Shown: positions 45,381 to 57,037 of the stretch, in pieces
Layout of the letters: every line of letters begins with the position of its first letter
Position numbering within the stretch: the stretch's first letter is position 1
Source: Raffaelea ambrosiae
Taxonomy: Eukaryota > Ascomycota > Sordariomycetes > Ophiostomatales > Ophiostomataceae
Length of the DNA: 64,000 bases
Reading direction: 5' to 3'
NCBI GenBank assembly: GCA_002778195.1
Contig: PCDI01000001.1
Location: 1,276,174 to 1,340,173, forward strand
The notes under the pieces: model-generated
Database searches by the model: none
What the model was told of the DNA's origin: nothing
What the model saw: only the letters and a program-made list of their open reading frames with translations
Translations under genes and position numbers: made by a program

Positions 45381-46407
45381 TATCCATCTCCAGCTCCTCT
45401 TTCGAACATGGAGGAATAAACTTGGACAGCATGTTCCTCCAGGCTTCACGCATCGGGGCAGTATGCCAGGACGACGTGTATTCCCAGTAGGACGGATACC
45501 ACCCGGCAGTTTCCCAGTCAATGATGCTCGCCACCTTGCCGTCACGCACCATAATGTTCGATTCGTTGAGATCGCCGTGCGTGAACACAGACGGTGGGAA
45601 GGGGCCGTCCTGCCAGGCTACCATGTCCTTGATACCCGTCCAGTGTTCGTCGTCATCGGGGTGGCCCAGACAGTCCTCCAGACGCAGGCCTTGACGAAGC
45701 CAGAAATGGAACTCTTGGATGGTTCTGAACGGACCGAATCGGACGTCCTGTCGCGCGATGCGGTGGTCCCTCAGGGAACCACCCGATGCACTGGCCACGC
45801 AACCTGGAACACCTGGAGGCGGAGGCAGCGCTCGGAGCTCCGCGACCATCGCCTTCAGCTGTGCCAGCAGAGCATCGATAGCTTCTTGGTTGCCGCCGGC
45901 TGCTTTTTCCTCGTCGCCGTCGGTGCCACGCAGGTCGTGCAACACTTGGGACAGCATCCTGCCCTTGACACGTTCCATGGCAATGTATGCCCGGTTCTTG
46001 TGCACAAAAGCGCAGTACACCCGCGGCACCGGGACAGTCGTGTTGGCGGCCACGTACTGCATGTTCGCGGCCTCGGCCAGATGGGTGAAGCAGTCCATTT
46101 TGACCACCACGCCCGGCGAGATGCGGTAGGGCGATGACCGCTGCCCTTTCCGGCGGTACAGCCGCGCGGTGGTCTTGGTCCCGGCTAGGACCAGCCACCG
46201 GCGCCACCAGGTGTTGTTCACGCTCAAGTGTTCCGAGCCATCGTGCTGGTTGGCACGCGTTATGATGGGCGGCAGCGCGCGGCGGTCCGAGCTGGTCGCT
46301 GTAGCCGCCGACGATTCACCGCCTTCTCCTCTTCCTCCTACTCCCGTCTCTGCTTCTGAATTTGGGGGTTGTGTTGTATTGGCAACGTCGACATGTTGAC
46401 TTGCCAT
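45349..46407 (-). CDS. Aminoglycoside-phosphotransferase-like (APH) family protein
   Basis: Kinase-fold protein of the APH/choline-kinase-like family, widespread in fungi with mostly unknown substrates; antibiotic resistance should not be inferred. Single exon of 352 aa from ATG 46407. A polar N-terminus leads to the nucleotide-binding lobe (VVVKMDCFTHLAEAANMQYV, with VPVPRVYCAFVHKNRAYIAM and ERVKGRMLSQVL). The catalytic Brenner box follows, FTHGDLNESNIMV (about residue 280), then the metal-binding IIDWETAGWYP. HGDL-N and the D of IIDWE are intact, so the enzyme looks active. The 3' end overlaps the convergent gene at 45,380. A fragment of 18S rRNA lies 114 bp upstream of the start. Confidence 0.88.
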   Translation of the reverse strand: MASQHVDVANTTQPPNSEAETGVGGRGEGGESSAATATSSDRRALPPIITRANQHDGSEHLSVNNTWWRRWLVLAGTKTTARLYRRKGQRSSPYRISPGVVVKMDCFTHLAEAANMQYVAANTTVPVPRVYCAFVHKNRAYIAMERVKGRMLSQVLHDLRGTDGDEEKAAGGNQEAIDALLAQLKAMVAELRALPPPPGVPGCVASASGGSLRDHRIARQDVRFGPFRTIQEFHFWLRQGLRLEDCLGHPDDDEHWTGIKDMVAWQDGPFPPSVFTHGDLNESNIMVRDGKVASIIDWETAGWYPSYWEYTSSWHTAPMREAWRNMLSKFIPPCSKEELEMDITRQRHWGEI

Positions 46408-46520
46408 GTCAGTCGTTTATCGTGGGCCGTCAGCACGGCGGAGTGGAGATTCGCGAGAAGGCCAGGGCGGCAGGGCGGCTTCCCCCAACGAGGAAGGGGG
46501 ATGCGATTTCCCTTTTTGCC

Positions 46521-46587
46521 GGGACAGTCGGGGGCATCAGTATTCAGTTGTCAGAGGTGAAATTCTTGGATTTACTGAAGACTAACT

Positions 46588-46625
<38 letters not shown>

Positions 46626-46663
46626 GGAACGAAAGTTAGGGGATCGAAGACGATCAGATACCC
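46521..46663 (+). rRNA. Ectopic fragment of 18S rRNA
   Basis: About 143 bp, GGGACAGTCGGGGGCATCAG through GGTGAAATTCTTGG, GCATTTGCCAAGG and GGGGATCGAAGACGATCAG to ATACC. This is the conserved central part of eukaryotic small-subunit rRNA (near yeast position 870-1010). Similarity stops abruptly at both ends. It is not a functional rRNA gene. It lies in the upstream region of the phosphotransferase-like gene and reads in the opposite direction to it. Confidence 0.95.
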
Positions 46664-47317
46664 TCGTTTGGAATCCTGATCCTTTGCGCCCAGACACTCG
46701 CGGTTGTGGGTAGCGGGAATGGGAGCTATTGCTCCGGACAGCGCATTGGTAACTGTGGCGGTGCCGACTTGGGCAAGAAAGTGTAAGCAAGACACTGTTA
46801 CTATGTGACGGAAACACGTGATTTTAGTTGCTACCGTTTTCGCCAGCGTTCCTGTGATGGCTTTTTTTTTGCGGGGTTCCCTCTCTGTAAACGAGTACGC
46901 CGTATTCATGTCCCTCCACATTCATTGCTGAGCCTCTTTCACTAAGCCAACCTTCTTCCAAAGGTCACCCGGTTGCTGCTCCTTCTTTTCTGACGCTCTC
47001 AACTACCCGACACAGGAAAGCGATCGCCCCCCCCCCCCCTCCTTTTTCCGTAATAGTTGATAGCTCACGCGCTACGAGTGCAAGGCATTCCGCAAGGTTT
47101 CCCATCCCCGCCGGGCCAAAGCTGTTGGATCCGAACCGCCTCTGCCATAGTATCTTTCTTACCTACACCAAGCAAGCTCAGCAAGCAAGCTCAGCAAGCA
47201 AGCAAACCAGCACTGCCAGCCCTGCATTCTGGCAAAAATCAACGAGAATCCAGAGGAAGTCGTCCGATGCCCGATCGGTAGCATTGACGAGGGCTGCCTC
47301 TTCCTTTCTCTCTTGCC
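46664..47317. other. Intergenic between divergent genes
   Basis: No coding frame. It contains a C10 run near 47,029-47,038 and a GCAAGCTCA tandem repeat (about 47,170-47,205) in the presumed 5' leader of the next gene. Confidence 0.5.
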
Positions 47318-49138
47318 ATGGCCCGGCCTACGACCTCCGACAAGAGCCTGCTGGACCGTCTCAATGCTCTGAAGCCGTCGAGCGTGTCATTGGAAGGGCC
47401 TCCATCTTTTCAAACGTAAAGTCCATCTTGGGGTTGTAGATAATAGAACAAGGAGGGTCCGACCCTATCAGGAGGTGTCCAAATTGGATGAGCCCAATGT
47501 TGACGTTTAGTGGCCGTGCCCGGCCGACAAAACCCCGTGACCAGCCATGCAAGCACATCATCCTCTGCGGTACCAGACTTGGACCCCCTGCCTAGCAGCA
47601 CTGTCGGCCTTGGAGCACCTCCGCCGCCTGGACCCGTCTCACGAGAGGATGCCTTGTCGGCACGCCTCAAGTCCCTGCGCCAACAGCACGGCAGTGCTAG
47701 CAGCAGTGGTGGCCCGCCGGTGGCCGACCACTTGTTCGACGGACCAAGATCGTCGTGGTCAACAGTGCCCGCAGGCTCATCAACACAGCCTCTGCGTGAC
47801 CAGGAACCATATACCATGATCAAGGCGAACACCAAGGCGAACACCAAGGTGAGCCAGCCAAGTCGGAGAAACCAAATCGAGGGAGAGAGCCTGGATGCCC
47901 ATGCTGTCCATGCTGTCCGTGCTGTCCAGGAAGATATCCCTTACAGCACGGATGCCCTCGACGCCCTCGACCTGGTCGACGACCAAGCGGTCAACGACTT
48001 GTTGCTCGACCTCGCCGCCGAACCCCTGGATCCAGAGGACGGGGGCTATGACGTTGATATCCTGGAGAAGGAGGACGACGACGAATTCGGAGATGCGTTG
48101 ATCAAGCTGCCGGATGTGCCGACCAGCGACCGCTTGGATGCGGAAGACAGCGGCGAAGACGCCGAGGAAGACAACTCGCAGCTGGTGGATGACCTGTTCA
48201 GGAGCCTCGGCGTCGTGCCCAAGAAGCCGTCCACAGGACAGGACAGCAAGGCCAGACCAAAACGTGGTGCCGGCGCCGCGGGCCAGGGTGACAATGGTCA
48301 CGATTCGGACGATTCCGATGCGGGCGACATGGCCCAACAGATCAAGGCAGTTTTGGACCAAGCCCAGGCCGCGGTGGATCTGGACAGAAAGGAGAAAGGG
48401 GACAGGGGGGGCGTAGATGTTGGTCCAGGGGACGGGGACGGGGACGAGGCAACGGAGAAGCAGCCAGGCGGAGACGAGTCGAAGAAGACCGCCAACGAGT
48501 CCACCGAGGCAGAACCAGCGGCCGAGACTACGACTACGACACCACCACCACCACCACCACCACTGCCTTCCGCATCACAGCCAAAACCAAAGCCCGACCA
48601 GCCTGTTGAACCAGGTGACACCGCACCCGACAAGTCACGCAAGGCCGGCCCTGACAAAGAAGACGACGACAACGACGACAACGACCCATTCCAGCAGCTC
48701 GGCCTCCCTTCGGTCCCGACCAAGCTGGTCGACCCTCCTTCTCCTCCCAAGGACGCCGCCGACGACATCGCCGCCCGTCTGGCTGCTCTCAGGGGTCTGG
48801 GCGGCAAAGGCCGCGGCGGTCTCGGCCAGGTCGACGCCTTTGGCCTGCCCTCTGTGCCGACGGCCGACCCAGCAGACGGAGAAGACAATGATGATGATGA
48901 AGAGCACCGCAAATGGGCCCGCAAGGGCGATTTGAGTTTCGGCCGCGTCGGCTACACCGACAAAGACCAGACCATGTGGTGCGTCGTCTGTGTCGAGGAC
49001 GCCGTCGTGCGGTGTCTGGGCTGCGACAACGACGCCTACTGCGCGCGGTGCTGGCGGGAGATGCATGTCGGCCCCGCGGCCGGGTTTGACGAGCGGGGCC
49101 ACAAGCGGGTGCCAATCGTGCGGCGAGGTGAAACCTGA
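47318..49138 (+). CDS. ANCHR/ZFYVE19-like zinc-finger protein (abscission checkpoint type)
   Basis: The C-terminus holds a compact zinc-binding motif typical of the ZFYVE19/ANCHR family: MWCVVCVEDAVVRCLGCD followed by AYCARCWREMHVG and a final GHKRVPI. In animals, ANCHR delays cytokinetic abscission through VPS4/ESCRT-III. Exon 1 (47318-47415) reads MARPTTSDKSLLDRLNALKP. Intron 47,416-47,544 joins in phase to HASTSSSAVPDLDPLP; an alternative TTTAG acceptor at 47,509 is out of phase. The middle is disordered and acidic, with SARLKSLRQQHG, DDIAARLAALRGLGGK and NDLLLDLAAEPLDPED. Short leucine-rich helices of this kind serve as MIT-interacting motifs in ESCRT partners. A role at ESCRT-III is inferred from the family only. 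Confidence 0.78.
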
Positions 49139-49767
49139 GAAGAGGCCGGGATGCAATTGTGTAGAGCTTGACACTTTTTTTTTTGGAACAAGACCTTGGT
49201 CATCCGTGTATATCCGTACATTTTGTCTGTTTCCTGTATGAATAATGAATAATGGTACAAGGCAGATGGAAATTTGTATCTTACAATACGTTGCAATTTC
49301 TTTACGAACTAGTGAGAACATATGCTTCTTTTTTTTTTATGCTTTCTTTGCCATGCTCACTTTCCGGATTTTTTTTGGGTAAATCAATGAATCTCTTGCT
49401 CCGAGTTCGCCTTCGACGGGGTGGTAAAAACAGAACCCTCTCCCCCCTCCATATGCCTTGATAGAACACGCCTGTAACAGCTTTCCCATGAACCTCTTCC
49501 CATAGATGCTTTCCCCCATGTTAAGACACAAACGAAATAAAAATAAAAATGGAAGAAGAGAGAAGTAGAAAAGAAAAGAAAAGTAACCCCATTGAATCCA
49601 TGACCCCGTTGCCCAGTAGTTTTGTCATTTTTGTTTGGCCCTTTGTTTTTTTATAACCAACTTGAAAATTTTAACAGGAAACAAGCAGCCGATGTTTTGC
49701 TTGAAACGAACACCCCTTCCCCATCGATATGGGTGGGAACAGACCTCACACGACCATCTGCCAACTC
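49139..49767. other. Intergenic between convergent genes
   Basis: 630 bp, AT-rich, with AATAAA-type motifs at 49,535-49,547 and no coding frame of note. Confidence 0.55.
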
Positions 49768-51540
49768 TCAAGATTGTGTGCCGTAGTTTTGTGTGTCGGT
49801 TGACTCGCGCGCCCGCCCGGTGATGTCTTGCCAGTTGGCCCGGAACCGCTGGCCCGTGCTGGCCAACAGGCCTTCCTCTTCGTCGGCCTCGGCCTCCTCG
49901 TCAATCTCGGAGAGGTCCAGCTTCCGCGTACGGAAGAGGGAGGTGGCAAAAACAATCAAGAACACCAGGAGGAAGGCAAACTGCGCCCAAAAATCAATGG
50001 CGCCAAACACAGGCCAGTTCAGCGTGACCCGGTTCAGGAACGTCGACATGACCGTGGGCGTGCACACATCCTTGGCGGCGCTCTCCTTGTAGGCCTCGGA
50101 GCATGGCTTGATCCAGTTCGGATGCGCCCGGCAGTCGGGCTGCTCGCCCGGCACGTCCGGTGGGTTCAGGCAGAATGTCTGCGTGCCATAGATGGCGTAC
50201 TGCGGTGCCGCCATGATGGCCACCGCGTAGTTGATGGCCAGGATCATGAGTGCCAGCATCACGGTGGCGATCAGGATGGCCTGCGGCGGCGTCCGGCCGC
50301 GCTTGATCTGGAAGATGCGCAGCCACAGGAAGCGGATGCCAATGGCCGCCACCCCCGAGACCGAGCTGCTGAAAAAGTAGAAGACCAACAGCGCCATCAG
50401 CACGTAGTCCACAGGGAACACGCGCGCGGTCCGCACAAACAGCCAGTTGATCGGCTGGAACACGTTGATGTGGCCGAGGATGTAGCCGCAGTGCTGCTTG
50501 CACACCGAATTTGCCGCCTTGTCAATGCCCGTGATCAGCATCGAGACCACCACGAGCAGAGACACGAGCAGCAGCAACAGGCCGCCGAGCAGCTTGAGGG
50601 GCCGCATGATCGCGCAGACCTTGGTCCAGGCCCGGAATACCCAGCTGCGGCCCACGCCGCTCGCCTCCGCGGCCAGCCGCTCCCGCCGCACCAGCGTTCG
50701 CTCTTCCCGCATGAGCGCCTCCAGCTCGCGTCGGTCCTTGGGTGGCATGCCGCCGTCACGCCCGACATTGCGCAGCTCCAGCTGGCGCTGGCGCTCGCGG
50801 TTCGCCTCGAGGGCGGACGTGGTCGTTTCGGTGAGCTGGGGCGCCGAGATGGATGGCGCAGACTCGACAAACGAGATCGGCAGCAGAGCCAAGCCGGCAC
50901 CGGTATAGAGGACGTAGAGCAGGGTGCCGAGCGTCAGGAGCAGACCCACGCCGAATGTGAGCGCCTTCTCGCCGTTGTTTTCGGCCAGCAGCTTCTTAAA
51001 GTAGTCGAGGTCGAGGTGCTGTCCGCCCTTGTTCTTGCCAGCGGCCGGAACGAAAAAGCCGACGAGAAAGAGGATGACGACGAGAATCAAAAAGATGGCA
51101 GTGTACTTGGAGGCGTTCCAAAGCCGGCTGGTGAAGCTGCCGTGGCTGTCCTCCTCCTCCTCGACCTCGTCGTATTCCTCGTACCAAAAGTATGTGAACG
51201 GCACAACCACCAGGCAAAGCAGCGCGTCGAAGCTGTAGAGCGAGTAGTAGACGATCTTGAGCGTGTATAGAATGGCCTCGACGTGTTCCGGGGTGGCCCA
51301 GTCCTTCTTTGCGCCCAGGGAGGTGGAGGAAGTCGACGAGACCAGGGCGATGTCGACAGGCAGGAGGAAGACGGTCGCCAAGAGCGCGGTGATGCTGATT
51401 GTGGCCACGGTGCTGACGATGGCGGAGCGGTCGCGCGGCGACTGCCAGGTGAAGGTGGTAATGATGGCGACGAGCAGGGCTAGACCTACGGCCACCGCGT
51501 AGGTGACCCAGATCAGGCTGGTCTGCAAGAGGCCGGCCAT
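49768..51540 (-). CDS. LMBR1-family membrane protein, probable lysosomal/vacuolar cobalamin transporter
   Basis: Multi-pass membrane protein of 590 aa of the LMBD1 type; the animal homologue exports cobalamin from lysosomes with ABCD4, and fungal members are usually named by similarity. From ATG 51540 the order is LLQTSLIWVTYAVAVGLALL, then TVATISITALLATVFLLPVD, DALLCLVVVPFTYFWYEEYD and KYTAIFLILVVILFLVGFFV. LLLTLGTLLYVLYTGAGLAL comes next. A cytosolic coiled region with basic and acidic residues (NRERQRQLELRNVGRD) follows, and then four to five more helices including PLKLLGGLLLLLVSLLVVVS. The Cys-rich luminal loop (FCLNPPDVPGEQPDC, then KPCSEAYKESAAKDVC) is characteristic. A di-acidic C-terminal tail follows. 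Single exon. It is divergent from CFT1, sharing an 854-bp promoter region. Confidence 0.9.
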   Translation of the reverse strand: MAGLLQTSLIWVTYAVAVGLALLVAIITTFTWQSPRDRSAIVSTVATISITALLATVFLLPVDIALVSSTSSTSLGAKKDWATPEHVEAILYTLKIVYYSLYSFDALLCLVVVPFTYFWYEEYDEVEEEEDSHGSFTSRLWNASKYTAIFLILVVILFLVGFFVPAAGKNKGGQHLDLDYFKKLLAENNGEKALTFGVGLLLTLGTLLYVLYTGAGLALLPISFVESAPSISAPQLTETTTSALEANRERQRQLELRNVGRDGGMPPKDRRELEALMREERTLVRRERLAAEASGVGRSWVFRAWTKVCAIMRPLKLLGGLLLLLVSLLVVVSMLITGIDKAANSVCKQHCGYILGHINVFQPINWLFVRTARVFPVDYVLMALLVFYFFSSSVSGVAAIGIRFLWLRIFQIKRGRTPPQAILIATVMLALMILAINYAVAIMAAPQYAIYGTQTFCLNPPDVPGEQPDCRAHPNWIKPCSEAYKESAAKDVCTPTVMSTFLNRVTLNWPVFGAIDFWAQFAFLLVFLIVFATSLFRTRKLDLSEIDEEAEADEEEGLLASTGQRFRANWQDITGRARESTDTQNYGTQS

Positions 51541-52394
51541 GGTAAGGGCTCAGAATGTGCGGTGCTTCTTGGATGCGCAGATAAGAGGTGTCGTGGAGGA
51601 TCGGCAATCGCGGAGCGAGCTGCAGTGGCTTGTTGGATGCAGAAGGAAAAGTCGGGCAGTGGAAAAAAAGGGAAGACGATCGACGACGGGATGTCGCGGA
51701 GGGGTCGAAACCTTGCTGTTGCTGTCACCACTGGGCCTGGGCCAGTGAGGAAGGCACGCGTGGAGATTCTCGGCAAGAAGCGGTGCTGTCAGTGGTCTAG
51801 CCTTCGATTGGTCGCAGGAAGGGCAAGGATTGGAATGGGAGAGTGAAGTCGAGGATTGGACCAAAGGACAAGCCAGTGGGATAAAAAGACCAAATCGGAT
51901 GATGGCTGTATTTCTGTACTTTTTTTTTCTGCAAGTGCGTCACTGGCGAATCGCTCCTTCCCCTAAAGAACAGAAAAAAAAAAACACAGGGAAAGAAAGC
52001 CTGTATTCGCTCCTTCCCGCGGTTTCAAAGTCGTGACGCAATAAACTGCAGGAGCAGTCTGTAGCTTATGTGGGGCAAGGACCACTTTTCGGATAACGTA
52101 AACTCAGGAACTCGGCTGCACGAGCAGACACCGCCCGCTGAAAACCAACCACACAGACCCAACTGGCAGGCGGGCCCACTCACCAACAACGATTGGGCCA
52201 ATCACCGAGCTAGCAGAACCTTTCGCGTTTCCTCTTGCACACCTACTAACTATCGCGACCCTGAACCAAGAAGCTTCAACGGCTTCGTGCATTTGAGCCT
52301 TGACAGACTTCCAGCCACAGCAGCTCGTTCGTACACCTCCTTCGCGACACTAGCCTGCTGCGCCGACGATCATGATCGTCTCCTGCGCCCGAAC
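51541..52394. promoter_or_regulatory. Divergent promoter region for the LMBR1 transporter and CFT1, with CCAAT boxes
   Basis: 854 bp between two divergent starts. It contains a palindromic ATTGGGCCAAT at about 52,192-52,202 and further ATTGG (reverse CCAAT) motifs at about 51,809, 51,830 and 51,855. These are potential HAP/CBF-complex sites. It also has a TGACGCAATAA at about 52,034. No in-frame upstream gene is present. Confidence 0.5.
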
Positions 52395-55300
52395 ATGCAG
52401 TGCTACACAGAGCTAACGCCTCCCACGGCGGTCACCCACTCGCTCACTCTTCCCCTGACTTCGGCACGGAGCAGCAACCTCGTCGTCGCCAAGTCGTCGC
52501 TGCTGCAGGTTTTCGCGCCCAAGGTCGTCTCAGCCGAGCTCGATGCGTCGCCGGATGCCAGCTCTACCCTGCCCGTTCCCTACTCGGCCAACACCGTCAC
52601 TGATAGCCGTGTGAACAATGACGACGACGGACTCGAGTCCTCGTTCCTGGGCGACTCTTTGTTGCTGCGCACCGACCGCGGCAGCATCACAAAGCTGGTA
52701 CTGGTAGCCGAGTTCCCTCTGGCTGGCACAGTCATCGGCCTGGCACGGATCAAGATTGCGGGAACGAAATCTGGAGGCGAAGCACTGCTGCTTGCGTTCA
52801 AGGATGCCCGTCTCAGTCTTGTCGAATGGGACCCTGAACGCAACGAACTCTCCACCATTTCCATACACTACTACGAACAGGACGAGCTGCAGGGGGCGCC
52901 ATGGGCTGCGCCGCTGAGTGACTACGTCAACTTTCTTGTCGCCGACCCGGGCAGCCGATGCGCCGCGCTAAAATTTGGCGCCCGGAATCTGGCCATCTTG
53001 CCCTTCCGACAAGCAGACGAAGAGGAGGACATTGACATGGAAGACTGGGACGAAGAGCTGGACGGCCCGCGGCCCGCAAAAGACTCGTCAGCTGCCGTTG
53101 TGACCGGTCCCGACGGCAGCATCGAAGACACGCCCTTTGCGCCGTCCTTTGTTCTCCGGCTCTCGAACCTCGACCCAACCCTCCTTCACCCGGTCCACCT
53201 TGCTTTCTTGCACGAATACCGCGAGCCCACCTTTGGCATTCTCTCCTCTCCTCTCATGACATCGACGGTTCTCGGCCGCCGTGACAAGCTCTCCTACATG
53301 GTCTTTACTCTCGATCTGCAGCAGAAGGCGTCGACCACCATCCTGTCTGTGCCCGGCCTGCCGCAAGATCTTTTCCGTGTCTTCCCCATACCCTCCCCGA
53401 TTGGCGGTGCACTGCTGATTGGTGCCAACGAACTCATCCATATTAACCAGTCTGGACGAACCAACGGCGTGGCTGTCAATCCTCTCACGAAGCAGTGCAC
53501 GTCCTTTGGTCTGGCCGACCAATCTGATCTCAACATGCGCCTGGAAGGCTGCCACATTGAGGTGCTCTTTGCCGAGGCAGGAGAGCTCCTTCTCGTCTTG
53601 AACGACGGCAGAATAGCCATTGTGTCTCTCCGCGTGGATGGCCGGACAGTATCTGGCGTGAGCATTCGGCTGGTCTCCAAGGAGACTGGGGGTGAGCTGC
53701 TCCATGCCGGCATCACGTCATTGAGCCGGGTCGGTCGCCAAGCTGTATTTGCCGGAAGCGAGCAGTCAGACTCTGTTGTGCTGGGCTGGTCGCGGAAGCA
53801 GGGGCAGGTCAGGAAGCCAAGGGCCAGCGGTGTGGGCTTGGAGACAGCAGGCGACGACTACTTTGATGAGGATCGGGAAGACGGCGAGGAGATCGACGAT
53901 GCCGAAGACGACGACGACCTGTACGGCGACGGACCTACCACTACACCAGCAGTGACCAATGGCTCTGGACGGGCCGGTGCGGACGACTTGACGTTCCGTG
54001 TACACGACAGACTGATCAGCATCGCACCAATACGCGATATGACTTATGGAAAGCCCCCTGTCGTTGGTGAGGCAGCAAAACGCCGCACGGAGAGCCAGAC
54101 TACCAGTGATCTGAACTTGGTGTGTGCAGTTGGCCGCGGCAGGGCTGGGTCCCTGGCCATTCTCAACCGGGAGATCAACCCGCAACCTGTCGGTGTGCTA
54201 GAATTCCCCGAGGCCAGAGCCTTGTGGACTGTGAGCGCTTCCAAGCCGATACCCAAGACAATACAGGGCGAAAAGGGCAGCGCCACTGTTGGTGACGACT
54301 ACGAAGCAACAGCGCAATACGACAAGTTTATGATTGTGGCCAAGGAAGATGACGATGGCTTCGAGACCTCTGACGTCTACGCTGTGACTGCCACTGGGTT
54401 CGAGACACTCGCAGGCACCGAATTCGAACCGGCAGCCGGGTTCACCGTTGAGGCGGGCACAATGGGCAAGAACAAGAGAATTATCCAGGTTCTCAAGTCG
54501 GAGGTCCGGTGTTACGATGGAGGTAAGTCAACCGAGAGCCTTTATCCCATATTCAAAGGGTAGTGTGCTGACTGTCCATGGGACTGTAGATCTTGGGCTC
54601 TCCCAGATTCTGCCCATGATCGATGAAGACACGGGAGCCGAGCCCCGCGTACTGAGTGCAAGCATCGCTGACCCCTATCTGCTGTTGATCCGGGATGACG
54701 CGAGTGCTGCCGTGGCAGAGATGAACAAAGACTTGGAACTGGAAGAGCTGGAGCGTGATGATCAGACGCTCGTGTCCACGAAATGGGTGTCGGGCTGTCT
54801 TTACAACGACACGACATCGCTCTTCAGTGAGAAGCAGCCAGAAAAGGGCAAGGCAGATCACAACATTGTCATGTTCCTTCTGAGTGCCACGGGAGGCTTC
54901 TACGTATGTTTCTGTGCTGCTGAGAATTTCCGTCACGGCATGAACTAACCGTTGCTTAGATATTCGCGCTTCCCGACTTGACAAAGCCGATCTACGTGTC
55001 AGAGGGCCTCGACTACATCCCGCCACTCTTCTCCACCGACTCTACGGCCAGACGCGGGACGGTAAAGGAATCCGTCAAGGAGATCCTGGTGGCCGATCTG
55101 GGCGACGCAGTGGCCACAACACCCCATCTCATTCTAAGGCACGCAAATGACGACCTCACACTCTATCAGCCCATACGAAACACCTCCCCCGAAGAAGGCT
55201 TGACCAAGAGTCTTCGTTTCCTAAAGGTGCCGAACAACGCCTTTGCCAAGATGCCCATCCCAGTCCCGCAAGACGACACAACGTCTCAGCTCCGAGACAT

Positions 55301-57037
55301 GCCGTTGCGTGCCTGCAGTAACATCGGGGGCTTCAGAACTGTCGTTCTCCCGGGCTCATCGCCGAGCTTCATTCTCAAGTCGGCCAAGTCGCTGCCCAGG
55401 GTGATCAACTTGCAGGGCACGGCGGTGCGGAGCCTCAGCTCCTTCCACACGGAAGGATGCGAGCGCGGGTTTATCTATGTCGACATGGATGGCACAGGTC
55501 GGGTCTGCACGCTGCCGGCAGCCACGAACCTGACGGAGCTGGGCGGGGTGTGCGTGCGCAAGGTGGCGCTCGGCCGGGACGTGAATGCGGTGGCATACCA
55601 CCCGCCGACGGAGACGTATGCGGTCGGCTGCAGCGTGCCCGAGGCGTTTGAGCTGCCCAAGGAAGAGACGCACCGGGCAGACTGGACCAAGGAGGCGTTG
55701 ACCTTCAAGCCAATCGTGGACCACGGACAGCTGCAGTTGGTGAGCCCCGTGAGCTGGAGCATCATCGACAGTGTCGAGATGGAGCCGTACGAGGTGATCA
55801 TGTGCGTCAAGACACTGAATCTCGAAGTGTCGGAGGCGACCAACGAGCGCAAGCAGGTGATCGCCGTCGGCACGGCCATTGCGCGCGGCGAGGACCTGGC
55901 CATCCGGGGACGCGTGTACGTGTTCGACATTGTGTCGGTGATCCCCGAGCCGGGGCGGCCGGAGACGAACCGCAAGCTCAAGCAGATCGCCAAAGAGGAC
56001 ATCCCGCGCGGAGCGGTGACGGCACTTTCCGAGATTGGCACGCAGGGTCTGATGTTGGTGGCGCAGGGCCAGAAGTGCCTGGTGCGCGGCCTGAAAGAAG
56101 ACGGCACGCTGCTGCCGGTGGCGTTTATGGATATGAATTGCTACGTCACGGCGGCCAAGGAGCTGCCGGGTACGGGCCTGTGCGTGATGGCGGACGCGTT
56201 CAAGGGCGTGTGGTTCACTGGGTACACGGAGGAGCCGTACCGGATGATGCTCTTTGGTAAGAGCAACACACGACTGGAGGCGCTGAATGTGGATCTGTTG
56301 CCGGACGGCAAGGAGTTGTTTATCGTCGCAACGGATGCGGACGGGAACCTGCACGTGCTGCAGTTTGATCCAGAGCGTGAGTAACTCTTTCACCTCCTTC
56401 CCCCCATTGGGTGTTTTTTTTTTCTAGTTTTTTGAATTTTGAATTTCGAATTTCGAATTTCGAATTTTTTTTTTTACTAACAAAGATAGACCCCAAATCC
56501 CTCCAGGGCCACCTGCTCCTACACCGGGCTACGTTCTGCACGGGTGCGCACTTTGCGACAACTTCACTCCTGCTCCCGTCCACATCGCCCAATGCAGACC
56601 AGGCAGCGGCGAATGGCGGCACCTCGAATGGGGACCGCAGCAATGGGGGAGTTGCTTCTTCGGCCTCCTCGGAGCAGCAGCACCTCCTTCTGGCCAGCCC
56701 TACGGGCCTGCTGGCGTCTCTGGCGCCGCTGTCGGAGTCCGAGTACCGGCGGCTGTCGTCGCTGGCCGGACAGCTGGCCACGTCGCTGACGCACACGGGC
56801 GGACTCAATCCTAAGGGGTACCGGATGACGGCCGGGTCGCGGGCGGCGACGACGTCGCCTGGGGTGGACGCAGCGGTGGGACGCAGCGTGGTGGACGGCG
56901 CGCTGCTGGCGCGGTGGATGGAGCTGGGCTCTGGCCGCAAGGGCGAGATTGCCGGGCGGGTAGGCTTCGACAGTGCGCTGGACGTGCGGGCGGCGCTGGA
57001 GGGTGTTCTGGGGTGGTCACGGATGGGGTATTTCTAG
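52395..57037 (+). CDS. CFT1: CFT1, CPSF160-like subunit of the pre-mRNA cleavage and polyadenylation factor
   Basis: Large beta-propeller protein (CPSF-A) of the 3'-end processing complex. Four exons join in phase: 52395-54522, 54590-54903, 54960-56376 and 56490-57037. Introns have GTAAGT, GTATGT and GTGAGT donors, and the branches CTGAC, CTAAC and TACTAAC. The product is 1,468 aa, close to the family size. Landmarks are MQCYTELTPPTAVTHSLTLP, LLLAFKDARLSLVEWDPERN, LAILPFRQADEEEDIDMEDW, and IRDMTYGKPPVVG. Near the C-terminus are GLMLVAQGQKCLVRGLKED, ATDADGNLHVLQFDPE followed across the last splice by HPKSLQGHLLLHRATFCTGA. The last is a strong match to the conserved C-terminal region. The third intron contains a TTTCGAA tandem repeat. 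Nuclear and essential by family knowledge. Confidence 0.95.

Noticed and set aside
49828..51270. 480-codon plus-strand frame over the LMBR1 gene
   Set aside because: Antisense shadow of the membrane protein; rich in His, Gln and Arg without any motif.
55356..56393. 345-codon minus-strand frame over CFT1
   Set aside because: Antisense shadow in GC-rich coding DNA; the plus strand matches CFT1 with splice sites.
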